A stretch of DNA of 64,000 nucleotides. Origin: Acidobacteriota bacterium. Lineage in GTDB: Bacteria > Acidobacteriota > Terriglobia > Terriglobales > Acidobacteriaceae. The DNA is taken from contig JAFDVP010000001.1 of NCBI GenBank assembly GCA_018268895.1, forward strand, positions 124,001-188,000. Reading direction: 5' to 3'. Shown here in pieces: positions 16,768 to 25,401 of the stretch. The first letter of the stretch is position 1. Each line of letters starts with the position of its first letter. The notes under the pieces were generated by a model. The model made no database searches. It was not told the DNA's origin and saw only the letters and a list, made by a program, of their open reading frames with translations. Made by a program: the position numbers and the translations under genes.

Positions 16768-19700
16768 ATGAGCGATTCCTCAGGTTTTAAACGCCTACTG
16801 ACAGTGGTTGCAGCGGCCCTTCTGGCCATCTCGACTGCCTTGCCCGCTTCCGCGCAGAATGCCGCCGTGGGCAACATTACAGGAACCGTTACCGATGCCA
16901 CGGGCGCGGCCATCCCAGGTGCAACTGTCACTGTACTCAACAACGACACCGGGGCGACACGTTCCGTGACCGCAGGAGCAAATGGAGATTTTACCGCCCC
17001 GTTTCTGCAGCCCGGCCACTATGAACTCATCTTTTCAGGCGCCGGCTTCGGCAAGGTCGACCGTAAGAACCTTGTCCTGACCGTCGGCCAGACGCTCGCC
17101 GTCGATGCCACTCTCCCAAATGCTTCGGCGTCGTCGGAGATCACAGTGACCGATGCTTCTCCGCTGATCGACACCGAGAAGACCGAGGTATCGCAGACGG
17201 TCGATTCGCAACTGGTCGCCAATTTGCCCGTAAACGGCCGCCGCTGGGACAACTTCGTGCTGCTCACTCCCAACGTGGTTCCCGACGGCAATACGGGCCT
17301 GGTCTCGTATCGTGGAATCTCCGGCCTCTACAACACCAACCTCGTTGACGGCACCAATAACCAGCAGGCCTTCTTCTCCGAGGCGCGAGGCCGCTCGCTG
17401 GGCGCGCCCTATGTCTTTTCGGCTGACTCGATCAAGGAGTTCCAGTCCTCCGCCTCCGGCTACTCAGCCGAGTTTGGCCAGGCCGCCGGCGGTCAGATCA
17501 ACGCCATCACCAAGTCCGGCACCAACGCCATCCACGGCGACCTGTTCTACACGCTGCGTTACCCTTCGCTCAACGCGCTCGATCCCTTCGCCAAGTTCAC
17601 CGGACGCAACAACAATCAGCCGTTCCTTTTGCAGCCGACGGTGCATCAGCAGCAGCAGTTCGGCGGCTCTGTCGGCGGCCCCATCATCAAGGACAAACTC
17701 TTCTACTTCTTCACCTACGACGGTTTCCGCAAGGTGAACCCCATCCTCTTCACGTCGTCCGTCCCCAGCGCAACCATCCTTAGCTACGCCACCACGTCGC
17801 CCAGTGCTACGTGTCCGGCTGGCGTTACGTATCAGCAGTGCCTGGCTGCGGCGCAGTACATCGTCAACAGTCTGACTGCATTTCCTCGCGATACGAAGCA
17901 GGACATCTTCTTCCCCCGCCTCGACTATCAGCTCAACGAGAAGAACCATCTCTCCGCCAGCTTCAACTGGCAGAACTTCAAGCTGCCGAACGGCTACCGC
18001 ACCGACAACACACGCAACAACGACTCCAACACCTCGAACGGCCGTAACGACTTCCACGAGCGCTTCCTGGTAGCCAACTGGGAGTCCGTCGTCACTGCGA
18101 ATTCGGCGAACGCTCTGCACTTCCAGTGGTCGCGCGATCTTGAAACCAGCGGCTCGAACGCACCCGGGCCCGCGACCTCCATCTCCGGTCTCTTCTCTTA
18201 CGGCGGCAACCTCGCCCTTCCTCGCCCCGCCTTTCCCGACGAACATCGCTGGCAGGTGGCCGATGTCTATTCCATCACCAGGGGCAAGCACTCCATGAAG
18301 GCTGGCGTGGACCTCAACTTCATCCACGAATACATCGCCAACCTCTTTCAGGGCAACGGAAACTATACCTACTCCGGAGCTCCCTCGGCGGCGTTCGGCA
18401 ACTGGGTCCAGGACGTCTACGGCCTGAACGGCGCGCGCCACTATCAGAATTACACGCAGGTCGCCGATCAGCTGAGCAAGGTCCCCGGTTCGGACGATTT
18501 CTGGAACAAGGACCTCTCTGCCTTTGCTGAAGACAGCTGGAAGATCGTCCCCACTCTCACCGTGACTGCCGGCGTCCGGTATGACACGCAGCTTGTGCCG
18601 CAGCCTCCGCGTCCGTATACGACCAGCGCTAATGGACAGCCGAGCCCTCTTGGCCGCCTCTATACCAGCACCATCAATATCAACTACAAGATGTTCCAGC
18701 CACGCCTGGGCTTCTCCTGGTCGCCGATGTCCGGGACCGTTGTGCGTGGTGGATACGGCATGTTCTACGGCCTGACCTCGAACTCCACCTTCTACGCGCT
18801 GCGCGTCGAGAACGGCGTCTTCCAGCAGCAGTACAACTTCTCCAACCCAACTGCCGCTGGCGCTCCCGCCGCTCCGAACGTCCTCTTCACGCCTCCCGGG
18901 CCGGCGCTCGCTGCGCCCTTCGCGGGAGCTGCCACACCGCAGACCGTTGGTCTTGGAAATGCGACGTTGCCCACGATATCCTTCCGTGGTCTCAGCCCAT
19001 CGTTCTCCAACCCCTTCACGCACTCCATGGACCTCAGTGTCGAGCAGGAGCTTCCGCTCCACTCTTCGCTCTCGCTCGGCTATGTGGGCACGCGCGGTAT
19101 GCGTCTGCCGTACTTCATCGATGTCAACCAGCCCGCACCTTCCAGAACGCAGACCTACGATGTCTACAACACGGCCGGCGTTCTGACGCAGCAGGTGACT
19201 GTACCTTTCTCCCCTGCGACCTCAGCTCGTCTATCACCCGGCGACGGCAGCCTTCTTGCGGGATTCAGCGGCCTCAACTCGTGGTATCACTCGCTCGCCG
19301 TCACCGTGCGCAAGCCCATGGGCCACGGCGTACAGCTTCTCCTCAACTACACCTGGGCCAAGGCGATGGATAACAGCCAGGTCTCCGGCGTCAACGGAAC
19401 CTTCAACGGCACGAATATCATCCTCGATCCCACTAACCTCAAGAACAACTATCCCAGCAACATCAATATGACCCGCGAGTATTCAAGGTCTGATCTCGAC
19501 ATGCGCTCGCGCTTCGTCGGAAGCCTGGTCGCCACGTCGAACTTCACCGTGCCCGCGTACGCGCGCCACGTTGTCAACGGCTGGACGCTCTCCGGCACAT
19601 ACACCGCGCAGTCTGGCATTCCGCTGACTGCGTTCATGTCGAACAACCCGTCGTCCTCGGGCGCAGCATACTCCGGCCTTGACGGCACAGCGACCGGCCT

Positions 19701-20052
19701 CGGCGTCAACCTGAACAACGCGCCTGGCGGAGCTTTCGGACGCGCTCCGTTCCTTGGCCGCAATGCGTATGTCTACGGTGGCGTGCGCAACCTCGACGCT
19801 CGTCTCTCGCGCGACTTCCCCATCCACGAATCGATTAAGTTCCAGATTCTGATGGAGGCCTTCAACGCGGTCAACAAGCGCCAGGTGCTCGGCGTCTCCA
19901 ACCTGGCCTACTCCTTCGCCGCGCCACTTACAACCGGCGGCAACGCTCGCATCGTTCCCTATACCGCGACCGCGTTTGGCACTCCAACGCAGACGACGGG
20001 CGTTCTTTACGGCCCCCGCCAACTGCAATTTGCGGCCAAGCTGTTCTTCTAA
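16768..20052 (+). CDS. TonB-dependent receptor with carboxypeptidase-regulatory domain (Oar-like)
   Basis: A large outer-membrane receptor of the type expanded in Acidobacteria, probably importing or sensing polymer fragments. The signal peptide covers about residues 1-29 (LLTVVAAALLAISTALPASAQ). A carboxypeptidase-regulatory/CnaB-like beta domain follows (GNITGTVTDATGAAIPGATVTV), then a plug-like region with LPVNGRRWDNF and SAEFGQAAGGQINAITKSGTN, and then a beta-barrel to the terminal aromatic residue (AKLFF). The length is 1094. ATG 16768 has AAGGAG at 16752-16757, ten bases upstream; the frame is open to 16600 but that part is upstream of the signal peptide. No classic N-terminal TonB box was recognised. 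No substrate-specific neighbour is present. Confidence 0.9.
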   Translation: MSDSSGFKRLLTVVAAALLAISTALPASAQNAAVGNITGTVTDATGAAIPGATVTVLNNDTGATRSVTAGANGDFTAPFLQPGHYELIFSGAGFGKVDRKNLVLTVGQTLAVDATLPNASASSEITVTDASPLIDTEKTEVSQTVDSQLVANLPVNGRRWDNFVLLTPNVVPDGNTGLVSYRGISGLYNTNLVDGTNNQQAFFSEARGRSLGAPYVFSADSIKEFQSSASGYSAEFGQAAGGQINAITKSGTNAIHGDLFYTLRYPSLNALDPFAKFTGRNNNQPFLLQPTVHQQQQFGGSVGGPIIKDKLFYFFTYDGFRKVNPILFTSSVPSATILSYATTSPSATCPAGVTYQQCLAAAQYIVNSLTAFPRDTKQDIFFPRLDYQLNEKNHLSASFNWQNFKLPNGYRTDNTRNNDSNTSNGRNDFHERFLVANWESVVTANSANALHFQWSRDLETSGSNAPGPATSISGLFSYGGNLALPRPAFPDEHRWQVADVYSITRGKHSMKAGVDLNFIHEYIANLFQGNGNYTYSGAPSAAFGNWVQDVYGLNGARHYQNYTQVADQLSKVPGSDDFWNKDLSAFAEDSWKIVPTLTVTAGVRYDTQLVPQPPRPYTTSANGQPSPLGRLYTSTININYKMFQPRLGFSWSPMSGTVVRGGYGMFYGLTSNSTFYALRVENGVFQQQYNFSNPTAAGAPAAPNVLFTPPGPALAAPFAGAATPQTVGLGNATLPTISFRGLSPSFSNPFTHSMDLSVEQELPLHSSLSLGYVGTRGMRLPYFIDVNQPAPSRTQTYDVYNTAGVLTQQVTVPFSPATSARLSPGDGSLLAGFSGLNSWYHSLAVTVRKPMGHGVQLLLNYTWAKAMDNSQVSGVNGTFNGTNIILDPTNLKNNYPSNINMTREYSRSDLDMRSRFVGSLVATSNFTVPAYARHVVNGWTLSGTYTAQSGIPLTAFMSNNPSSSGAAYSGLDGTATGLGVNLNNAPGGAFGRAPFLGRNAYVYGGVRNLDARLSRDFPIHESIKFQILMEAFNAVNKRQVLGVSNLAYSFAAPLTTGGNARIVPYTATAFGTPTQTTGVLYGPRQLQFAAKLFF

Positions 20053-20074
20053 ACTGCAACCAATGCCCAAAAGC

Positions 20075-20104
20075 AAGCCCGGCGGATAGCCGGGCTTACT
20101 TTTG
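20075..20104 (+). terminator. Rho-independent terminator of the TonB receptor gene
   Basis: AAGCCCGGC (20075-20083) pairs with GCCGGGCTT (20089-20097) across GGATA, followed by ACTTTTGG. It lies 23 bases after the stop codon. Confidence 0.8.
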
Positions 20105-20172
20105 GCAAGAAGGTTTTCTTCAACGCGTCCCATCCCCAGCCGATCCAAGGGGATGTGCAAAAAACGAAGAGG

Positions 20173-20249
20173 TGGTGCGCCCGAGAAGATTCGAACTTCT
20201 GACCTACAGCTTCGGAGGCTGCCGCTCTATCCAGCTGAGCTACGGGCGC
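20173..20249 (-). tRNA. tRNA-Arg, anticodon CCG
   Basis: The minus strand reads as a complete 77-base tRNA including an encoded CCA. The acceptor GCGCCCG pairs with CGGGCGC. The D arm is GCTC/GAGC. The anticodon stem GCAGC/GCTGT encloses CTCCGAA, giving anticodon CCG for CGG. The variable loop is AGGTC and the T arm is AGAAG-TTCGAAT-CTTCT. The discriminator base is A, as expected for bacterial tRNA-Arg. Confidence 0.96.
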
Positions 20250-20357
20250 GTATCTCTAGCCTAGCATGATGGCCCACGATTGACAGGTCTCCATGGCACG
20301 GTTCAGCATCGAACTGTTGTAGCTGCATCACTTCAGTCCGTGAAAGAGAGACACACC

Positions 20358-20885
20358 ATGCTTTTCCGCCCCGTCGCTTCGTTTGCCTGTACCATGCTCC
20401 TCGCCGCCTCTGGATTGGCGCAGGGTGCCAAGCCCGTCCCCAGCCCGCCCGAGTCGGCCAATGTCCAGCTCAAGAGCGGGTCGATCACCGTCAAATACGG
20501 TGCCCCGTCGATGCGCGGCCGCAAGATCGTGGGAGAGCTCGTTCCCTACGGCAAGGTCTGGCGCACAGGCGCGAATGAGGCCACAAGCCTTGAAACCAAC
20601 GTGGCGCTTAAGATCGGCGGCACCAGCGTTCCGGCTGGGACCTACACGTTTTTTACTCTGCCCGGTGAAAGCCAGTGGCTGCTGATCGTCAACAAGCAGA
20701 CCGGCGAGTGGGGCCTCGACTACCACCAGGACCACGACCTCGCCCGCATTCCCATGAAGTCCGCAAAGCTCGCCTCGCCGCAGGAGAAGATGTCGATTTC
20801 GTTTGAGAACACCAGCGGCAACTCTACTGAGCTTCACGTTAAGTGGGAGAACACCGACGTCTCCGTGCCCATCACCGCGCAATAG
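20358..20885 (+). CDS. DUF2911 domain secreted protein
   Basis: A 175-residue exported protein with an N-terminal signal peptide (ACTMLLAASGLAQ) and one DUF2911 domain. Family motifs: VKYGAPSMRGRKIVGELVPYGKVWRTGANEAT, seen here through SMRGRKIVGELVP and VWRTGANEAT, then VPAGTYTFFTLPG and WLLIVNKQTGEWG. DUF2911 proteins are common in Acidobacteria and Bacteroidetes, and their function is unknown. ATG 20358 follows GAAAGAGAG; the longer frame to 20280 runs into the region next to the tRNA and is not used. The gene is monocistronic and converges on the glycine cleavage operon. Confidence 0.86.
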   Translation: MLFRPVASFACTMLLAASGLAQGAKPVPSPPESANVQLKSGSITVKYGAPSMRGRKIVGELVPYGKVWRTGANEATSLETNVALKIGGTSVPAGTYTFFTLPGESQWLLIVNKQTGEWGLDYHQDHDLARIPMKSAKLASPQEKMSISFENTSGNSTELHVKWENTDVSVPITAQ

Positions 20886-20923
20886 GCATCAGTGGTTCCG
20901 TTCGGTCGCTGTTTTTGGATAGA

Positions 20924-20970
20924 GTGTCATCCTGAGCGAGGCGCGCAGCGCGAAGTCGAAGGACCTGCGG
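20924..20970 (+). repeat. Intergenic repeat family 1, copy a
   Basis: This copy has TGTCATCCTGAGCG, then a variable GCG/CAGCGCG part, then AGTCGAAGGACCTGCGG. A downstream GGTCCTTCGGC (20988-20998) is complementary to GTCGAAGGACC, so this copy can also form a long hairpin. It lies between convergent genes. Other copies are at 25326, 29041, 33485, 45576 and 60926. Confidence 0.8.
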
Positions 20971-21000
20971 TTTGTCCGTGACGGGAACGGTCCTTCGGCT

Positions 21001-21291
21001 CTACCGTTTTTCGGAGGCCTCACGCTCCGCGCGCAGCTTCTCCATCACAGCCGAGACCAGCTCCTTCGCTCCGTTCAGATTCGTCATCACAGCCTGTAAA
21101 TCGAGCGCCGGAACCTTCGGGTTCCGGTTGCTTGTGCAGTACACGCCATGCTGGCCGACGAGGATCAGTGCGTCCGTCAGGCAGTCCATCGAGGCAGCAA
21201 GCCTGCCCCTCGCCTCACCCATCATGAACTCGTACTTCTCCAACTCCGCGCGCCTGTCGTCGCCGATGCTGCGGAACTCCGGGGCCGCCAC
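21001..21291 (-). CDS. Small hypothetical protein at the end of the glycine cleavage operon
   Basis: A 96-residue, mostly alpha-helical, charged protein that I do not recognise. It starts at GTG 21291, two bases after the gcvPB stop, with AAGGAG spaced about eight bases upstream on the minus strand; this good site inside the end of gcvPB argues that the gene is real. Visible stretches are RRAELEKYEFMMGEARGRL and LNGAKELVSAVMEKLRAER, which could form a helical hairpin. No signal peptide or membrane segment is present. Its position suggests cotranscription with gcvPB, but a link to glycine metabolism is only inferred from location. Confidence 0.65.
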   Translation of the reverse strand: MAAPEFRSIGDDRRAELEKYEFMMGEARGRLAASMDCLTDALILVGQHGVYCTSNRNPKVPALDLQAVMTNLNGAKELVSAVMEKLRAEREASEKR

Positions 21292-21292
21292 G

Positions 21293-22852
21293 CTACCACT
21301 CCTTCGCGGCAGAGTCCGGGGTGAGTGCCGCCGTGTCCCTTACGCCATTCGGAGCAGGCTTCCAGCGCAAAACCGGCTTGCGAGCTGCCGTCGTCTCATC
21401 CAGGCGGCGCAGCCGCGTCGTCTGCGGGGCCGTCTGCACCACCTCAGGGTTCTCCTCCGCCTCACGCGCAATCTGTTTCAGTGCGTCGATCAGCAGGTCA
21501 AGCTCCTCGCGGCTCTCGCTCTCCGTCGGCTCAATCATCATCGCCCCCGGCACCACCAGAGGGAACGAGACCGTGTACGCATGGAATCCATAATCGATCA
21601 GCCGCTTGCCCATGTCGCCCGTCTTCACGCCGTTCTTTGCCTGGCGCTTGTCCGAGAAGACGACCTCGTGCAGTGACGGAGCTTTATATGGCAGCTCAAA
21701 CGTGTCTTCAAGTTTTGCGCGGATATAGTTAGCATTCAGCACGGCATCTTCCGTCGTCTGCCGCAGACCGTCAGGGCCGTTCGCCAGAATGTATGCTAAC
21801 GCCCGCACGAACATGCCGAAGTTGCCGTAGAACATGCGTACGCGACCAATGCTCTGCGGACGATCGTAGTCCAGCGCAAGCGTGCCGCCAGCCTTCGTCA
21901 CGACGACAGGCTTCGGCAGAAATGGCTCGAGAATCTTCTTGCACGCCACCGGACCCGACCCAGGGCCACCGCCTCCATGCGGCGTCGAGAAGGTCTTGTG
22001 CAGGTTCAGGTGCATCACGTCCACGCCAAAGTCGCCCGGTCGCGTCTTGCCCACCAGCGCGTTCATGTTCGCACCGTCCATATACAGCAGTGCGCCCTTG
22101 GCATGAAGAATGTCGGCGATCTTGTGGATCTCGCTCTCGAAGACGCCAATGGTCGAAGGATTCGTAAGCATCAGCGCGGCGGTATCTTCGTCCACCATGC
22201 GCTCCAGCTCCGCGATATCCACCATACCCTGCGCATTCGACTTCAGGTTCGCCACCTGGTAGCCGCACACCGCCGCAGTCGCCGGGTTTGTGCCGTGCGC
22301 TGAGTCTGGAATAAGAATCTTCTTACGCGCATTGCCCTTGCTCTCGTGATACGCACGGGCCAGCAGGATACCGGTGAACTCACCATGGGCACCCGCTGCA
22401 GGCTGCAGCGTGATCGTGTCCATGCCGGTGATCTCCACCAGACAATCGCTCAGCAGCTTCATGATGCCCAGCGCGCCCTGCGACAGCGCCTCCGGCTGAT
22501 ACGGATGCGCCTCGGCGATGCCCTCAAGCCGCGATACCACTTCGTTCACGCGCGGGTTGTACTTCATCGTGCAGCTTCCCAGCGGATACATCCCCAGGTC
22601 GATCGCATAGTTCCACGTTGAAAGACGTGTGAAGTGCCGGATGATCTCGATCTCGCTCAGCTCCGGCATTACGCCCAGGTCCGTGCGCACCGCATCGCCC
22701 AGCAGCCCGGCGGCGTCGACCGCGGGAACATCCAGCTCCGCCAGCCGGTAGGCCTTCTTGCCTGCGGAAGACTTCTCGAAGATCAGGTCTTCGTTTTGGT
22801 TGACGTGCGTCGTTACTTTTCTAGGTGTTCCTACAAACCTTGTATCGCTCAT
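21293..22852 (-). CDS. gcvPB: Glycine dehydrogenase (decarboxylating) subunit 2
   Basis: The C-terminal half of the split P-protein of the glycine cleavage system. With GcvPA it forms the PLP enzyme that decarboxylates glycine and passes the aminomethyl group to lipoyl-GcvH. The PLP lysine is in NLHKTFSTPHGGGGPG, the conserved glycine-rich segment of P-proteins. SAHGTNPATAAVCGY and LYMDGANMNALVG are further family motifs. The length is 519. ATG 22852 is clear. It lies ten bases downstream of a small unknown gene that separates it from gcvPA. The C-terminal extension (about 30 residues, Arg/Thr/Pro-rich) is unusual but small. Confidence 0.94.
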   Translation of the reverse strand: MSDTRFVGTPRKVTTHVNQNEDLIFEKSSAGKKAYRLAELDVPAVDAAGLLGDAVRTDLGVMPELSEIEIIRHFTRLSTWNYAIDLGMYPLGSCTMKYNPRVNEVVSRLEGIAEAHPYQPEALSQGALGIMKLLSDCLVEITGMDTITLQPAAGAHGEFTGILLARAYHESKGNARKKILIPDSAHGTNPATAAVCGYQVANLKSNAQGMVDIAELERMVDEDTAALMLTNPSTIGVFESEIHKIADILHAKGALLYMDGANMNALVGKTRPGDFGVDVMHLNLHKTFSTPHGGGGPGSGPVACKKILEPFLPKPVVVTKAGGTLALDYDRPQSIGRVRMFYGNFGMFVRALAYILANGPDGLRQTTEDAVLNANYIRAKLEDTFELPYKAPSLHEVVFSDKRQAKNGVKTGDMGKRLIDYGFHAYTVSFPLVVPGAMMIEPTESESREELDLLIDALKQIAREAEENPEVVQTAPQTTRLRRLDETTAARKPVLRWKPAPNGVRDTAALTPDSAAKEW

Positions 22853-22861
22853 TCGTCTTCC

Positions 22862-23206
22862 TCAAAACTCCATCTGGTCCACAGCATTTCCAGTCGCCGA
22901 ATAACTCCCGGCCTGTGGTCCATCCAGATCCTCTTCACGCAGCGACAACGCAATGACCGTTCCGTTCTCCAACTTCAACGTCAGCGAGTCGCCTTCATCC
23001 AGAGTCGCTTCTTCAACCTTCTCGCCGATTTGCGCGCACAGAGCATTGCGGTATTCAGGCTCACCATACGCCAGCGAATACTCGCTGAACAGAACATGCG
23101 GCCAGGCGTAAAAAGTCAGCAGGGGAGACTCGAAGCGGAGCTGCAGATAGTCCTGCACAAACTCCACCGCGTTCAACTCCTCGCCAACGACCCCGCTGAT
23201 ATCCAC
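22862..23206 (-). CDS. Small conserved-looking protein between gcvPA and gcvPB
   Basis: A 114-residue acidic protein that I do not recognise. The start is set at GTG 23206, two bases after the gcvPA stop, with GGAG overlapping that stop as a ribosome binding site; the frame is open further upstream but overlaps gcvPA. The sequence shows QLRFESPLLTFYAWPHVL and then a beta-rich part (EEATLDEGDSLTLKLENGTVIALSLRE), which looks like a compact soluble domain. It is placed inside the two-gene P-protein locus, so it must be cotranscribed. It might aid or regulate the enzyme, but that is inference from position only. Confidence 0.65.
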   Translation of the reverse strand: MDISGVVGEELNAVEFVQDYLQLRFESPLLTFYAWPHVLFSEYSLAYGEPEYRNALCAQIGEKVEEATLDEGDSLTLKLENGTVIALSLREEDLDGPQAGSYSATGNAVDQMEF

Positions 23207-23208
23207 GT

Positions 23209-24534
23209 CTACTCCAACACCTCTGCTGCTGCGTCTATCTGTGCCTTCGTTGTCAGCTCCGTCGCACACCAGAGGCTGGTATTCGGCCCAAGTTCCGGAT
23301 ACCACTTCACAAGCGGCAGGCCGCCAACGATCTTTTTCTCCAGCAGCGCAGCGTTCGCCTTCTCCGCATCTTTACCCAGATCAATCACAAACTCATGGAA
23401 GCGCGGCGCACCGCCAAACAGTACCTTGCCCGTCTTGCCCAGCGCATCCGCGGCATACTTAGCCTTCGCCAGATTCTGCACGGCGAGGTCCTTCAGACCT
23501 TCCTTGCCGTACACCGTCAGGAAGACCGTGGTCATCATCGCCACCAACGCCTGATTCGTGCATATGTTCGAGGTCGCCTTCTCGCGCCGGATATGCTGCT
23601 CGCGCGTCGACAGCGTGAGCACGAAGCCACGCTTGCCATCCATGTCTTTGGTTTCGCCGACGATGCGGCCCGGCATCTGCCGCAGAAACTTCTCCTTGCA
23701 CGCGATCACGCCGCAGAACGGTCCGCCGTAGCTCGGCGCAACGCCAAAGCTCTGCGCCTCGAGCGAAACAATATCCGCCTCCGCCGGCGGCTTCACAATA
23801 CCCAACGACACAGCTTCTGCAATCGAGACGATCAGAAGCGCGCCCTTCTTGTGCGCAATGTCTGCAATCGCTGCCACGTCCTCGATCGTGCCGAAGAAGT
23901 TTGGCGACTGAATCAGCACGCAAGCGGTGTTGTCCGTAATTGAGGCATCCAACGCAGCCAGATCGACACGGCCGTTCTCGGCATAGCCGACTTCGGCGAG
24001 AGGAATCTCCTGGTGCTGCGCATAGGTCGCGACCACCTCGCGATACTCCGGATGCACTGTGCGCGCAATCACTGCGCCATCGCGTCCGGTCACGCGCACC
24101 GCCATCATGATGGCCTCCGCCGCCCCTGTCGAGCCGTCATACATCGACGCGTTCGCGATCTCCATCCCCGTCAGCTCGCAGATCATCGTCTGGAACTCAA
24201 ACATCGCCTGTAGCGTTCCCTGCGCGATCTCCGGCTGGTACGGCGTATAGCTCGTCAGAAACTCGCCGCGCGAGACGATGGTATCGATCAACACCGGGCG
24301 ATAGTGGCGATACACGCCTGCCCCAAGAAAGCTCACATATCCGCGAGCGTTCTTGTCGGCGAAGGTGCGAAAGCGCTCAATGATCTCCGACTCGCCATGC
24401 TGGCGTGGGATCGCAAGATCGCGCTTGAACTGGTACTCCTCAGGAATGGTCGCAAATAGATCGTCGATCGATGCTACGCCAATCTCGGCCAGCATCGCCT
24501 CGCGGTCCGCAGGGGACTTCGGCAGATAACGCAT
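23209..24534 (-). CDS. gcvPA: Glycine dehydrogenase (decarboxylating) subunit 1
   Basis: The N-terminal half of the split P-protein, 441 residues. Family motifs are [14 protein letters not shown] at the N-terminus, [36 protein letters not shown], and [12 protein letters not shown]. The central fold is the aminotransferase-like domain, without the PLP lysine, which resides in GcvPB. ATG 24534 lies three bases after the gcvH stop, showing tight operon structure. Together with gcvT, gcvH and gcvPB it supplies all glycine-cleavage proteins except the lipoamide dehydrogenase L-protein, which is not in this window. Confidence 0.94.
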   Translation of the reverse strand: MRYLPKSPADREAMLAEIGVASIDDLFATIPEEYQFKRDLAIPRQHGESEIIERFRTFADKNARGYVSFLGAGVYRHYRPVLIDTIVSRGEFLTSYTPYQPEIAQGTLQAMFEFQTMICELTGMEIANASMYDGSTGAAEAIMMAVRVTGRDGAVIARTVHPEYREVVATYAQHQEIPLAEVGYAENGRVDLAALDASITDNTACVLIQSPNFFGTIEDVAAIADIAHKKGALLIVSIAEAVSLGIVKPPAEADIVSLEAQSFGVAPSYGGPFCGVIACKEKFLRQMPGRIVGETKDMDGKRGFVLTLSTREQHIRREKATSNICTNQALVAMMTTVFLTVYGKEGLKDLAVQNLAKAKYAADALGKTGKVLFGGAPRFHEFVIDLGKDAEKANAALLEKKIVGGLPLVKWYPELGPNTSLWCATELTTKAQIDAAAEVLE

Positions 24535-24537
24535 CGT

Positions 24538-24927
24538 TTAGTGTCCGGTCTCTTCAGCGATAAACTTCTCGTAGTCGGCCGCCGACAGCAGGCCGCCCAG
24601 CTCCGAGGCATCGGTAACGTCGACCCTCATCAGCCACGTCGCGTTCGCATCGGTGTTGATCTTCTCCGGCGCGTCCTTCAGCGCCTCGTTGATCTCCGTC
24701 ACCGTGCCCGTCACCGGCGAGTACAGGTCCGAGACCGCCTTCACCGACTCCACCGAGCCGAAGATCTCACCGGCCTTCACCGGATCGCCCACCTTTGGCA
24801 GGTCGACAAAGACAATGTCGCCGAGCGAGCTCTGCGCGTAATCCGTAATGCCGACCGTGCCCTTCGCACCGTCGACGCTGATCCACTCATGTTCCTTCGT
24901 GTACTTGTAATTCGCAGGATAGGGCAT
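24538..24927 (-). CDS. gcvH: Glycine cleavage system H protein
   Basis: A 129-residue lipoyl carrier that shuttles the aminomethyl group between P-, T- and L-proteins. KYTKEHEWISVDG opens the fold. The lipoyl lysine is in GSVESVKAVSDLYSPVTG (the K of ESVKAVSD). The start is ATG 24927, supported by homology with the normal H-protein N-terminus; the longer frame to 25158 overlaps the upstream gene. The ribosome-binding region is odd: GGAGG lies about 16 bases upstream and is part of a short palindrome. Confidence 0.95.
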   Translation of the reverse strand: MPYPANYKYTKEHEWISVDGAKGTVGITDYAQSSLGDIVFVDLPKVGDPVKAGEIFGSVESVKAVSDLYSPVTGTVTEINEALKDAPEKINTDANATWLMRVDVTDASELGGLLSAADYEKFIAEETGH

Positions 24928-24935
24928 AGATTTTC

Positions 24936-24948
24936 GGAGGTCTCCTCC
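24936..24948 (-). promoter_or_regulatory. Short palindrome containing the GGAGG motif upstream of gcvH
   Basis: On the minus strand GGAGG-AGA-CCTCC forms a 5-bp stem with a three-base loop. It contains the only strong Shine-Dalgarno-like sequence before gcvH, about 16 bases from the ATG. It could modulate initiation, or translation may rely on coupling or an AT-rich leader instead. Confidence 0.3.
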
Positions 24949-24995
24949 TCCATTGTAGTGTGCCGGAAGTGGAAAACTGGCCGGTAAGTGCCCGT

Positions 24996-25286
24996 TTATC
25001 GTGGGCCAAACGCCGGATACGGCTCCAGCTCCGTCAGCAGGGGAAACGATATCATCCCCAGCTTCGCCAGCGGCAGGCTTTCCACCGCCTCGCGGGCCGC
25101 GGCCTCGCTGGCCACCTCCAGCACCAGCGCAGCGCCGGGCTTGTCCTTCCGCCGCCATATGCTGCGGACCACGCCCGCCGCATACAGCTCACGCACGCGC
25201 TGGCCCTCGGCGGCGATCAGCTCCGGCGTCCACTTCTCCGCGGGGAACTCGCCGGTCTTACGCTCCGTCAAAACAAGAAACTGCAT
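24996..25286 (-). CDS. Muconolactone-isomerase/YciI-like small protein
   Basis: A 96-residue ferredoxin-like alpha/beta-barrel protein. The opening MQFLVLTERKTGEFP, the middle ELYAAGVVRSIWRRKDKPGAALVLE (read as its key parts) and AVESLPLAKLGMISFPLLTELEPYPAF fit the muconolactone delta-isomerase-like/YCII-related group. These are dimeric small proteins, often without a proven catalytic role. GGGAGA sits seven bases before ATG 25286. It is encoded between gcvT and gcvH; a role in glycine metabolism is not established. Confidence 0.7.
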   Translation of the reverse strand: MQFLVLTERKTGEFPAEKWTPELIAAEGQRVRELYAAGVVRSIWRRKDKPGAALVLEVASEAAAREAVESLPLAKLGMISFPLLTELEPYPAFGPR

Positions 25287-25325
25287 CGTCTTCTCCCATC
25301 ATTCTTTCGTACTGGATTGATAAAT

Positions 25326-25370
25326 GGTCATCCTGAGCGAAGCGCAGCGAAGTCGAAGGACCTGTATTTT
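25326..25370 (+). repeat. Intergenic repeat family 1, copy b
   Basis: GTCATCCTGAGCGAAGCGC, then AGCGAAGTCGAAGGACCTG. It lies in the 115-base gap between gcvT and the next gene of the same operon, so it is transcribed in the antisense direction relative to the consensus. Confidence 0.8.
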
Positions 25371-25401
25371 GCTCTGCGCCGTAAAAACGCTTTGTACGGA
25401 A

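Noticed and set aside
17464..19062. 532-residue open frame antisense to the TonB receptor gene
   Set aside because: Biased Val/Arg/Gly composition, no motifs, and complete overlap with a receptor whose signal peptide and barrel end are intact.
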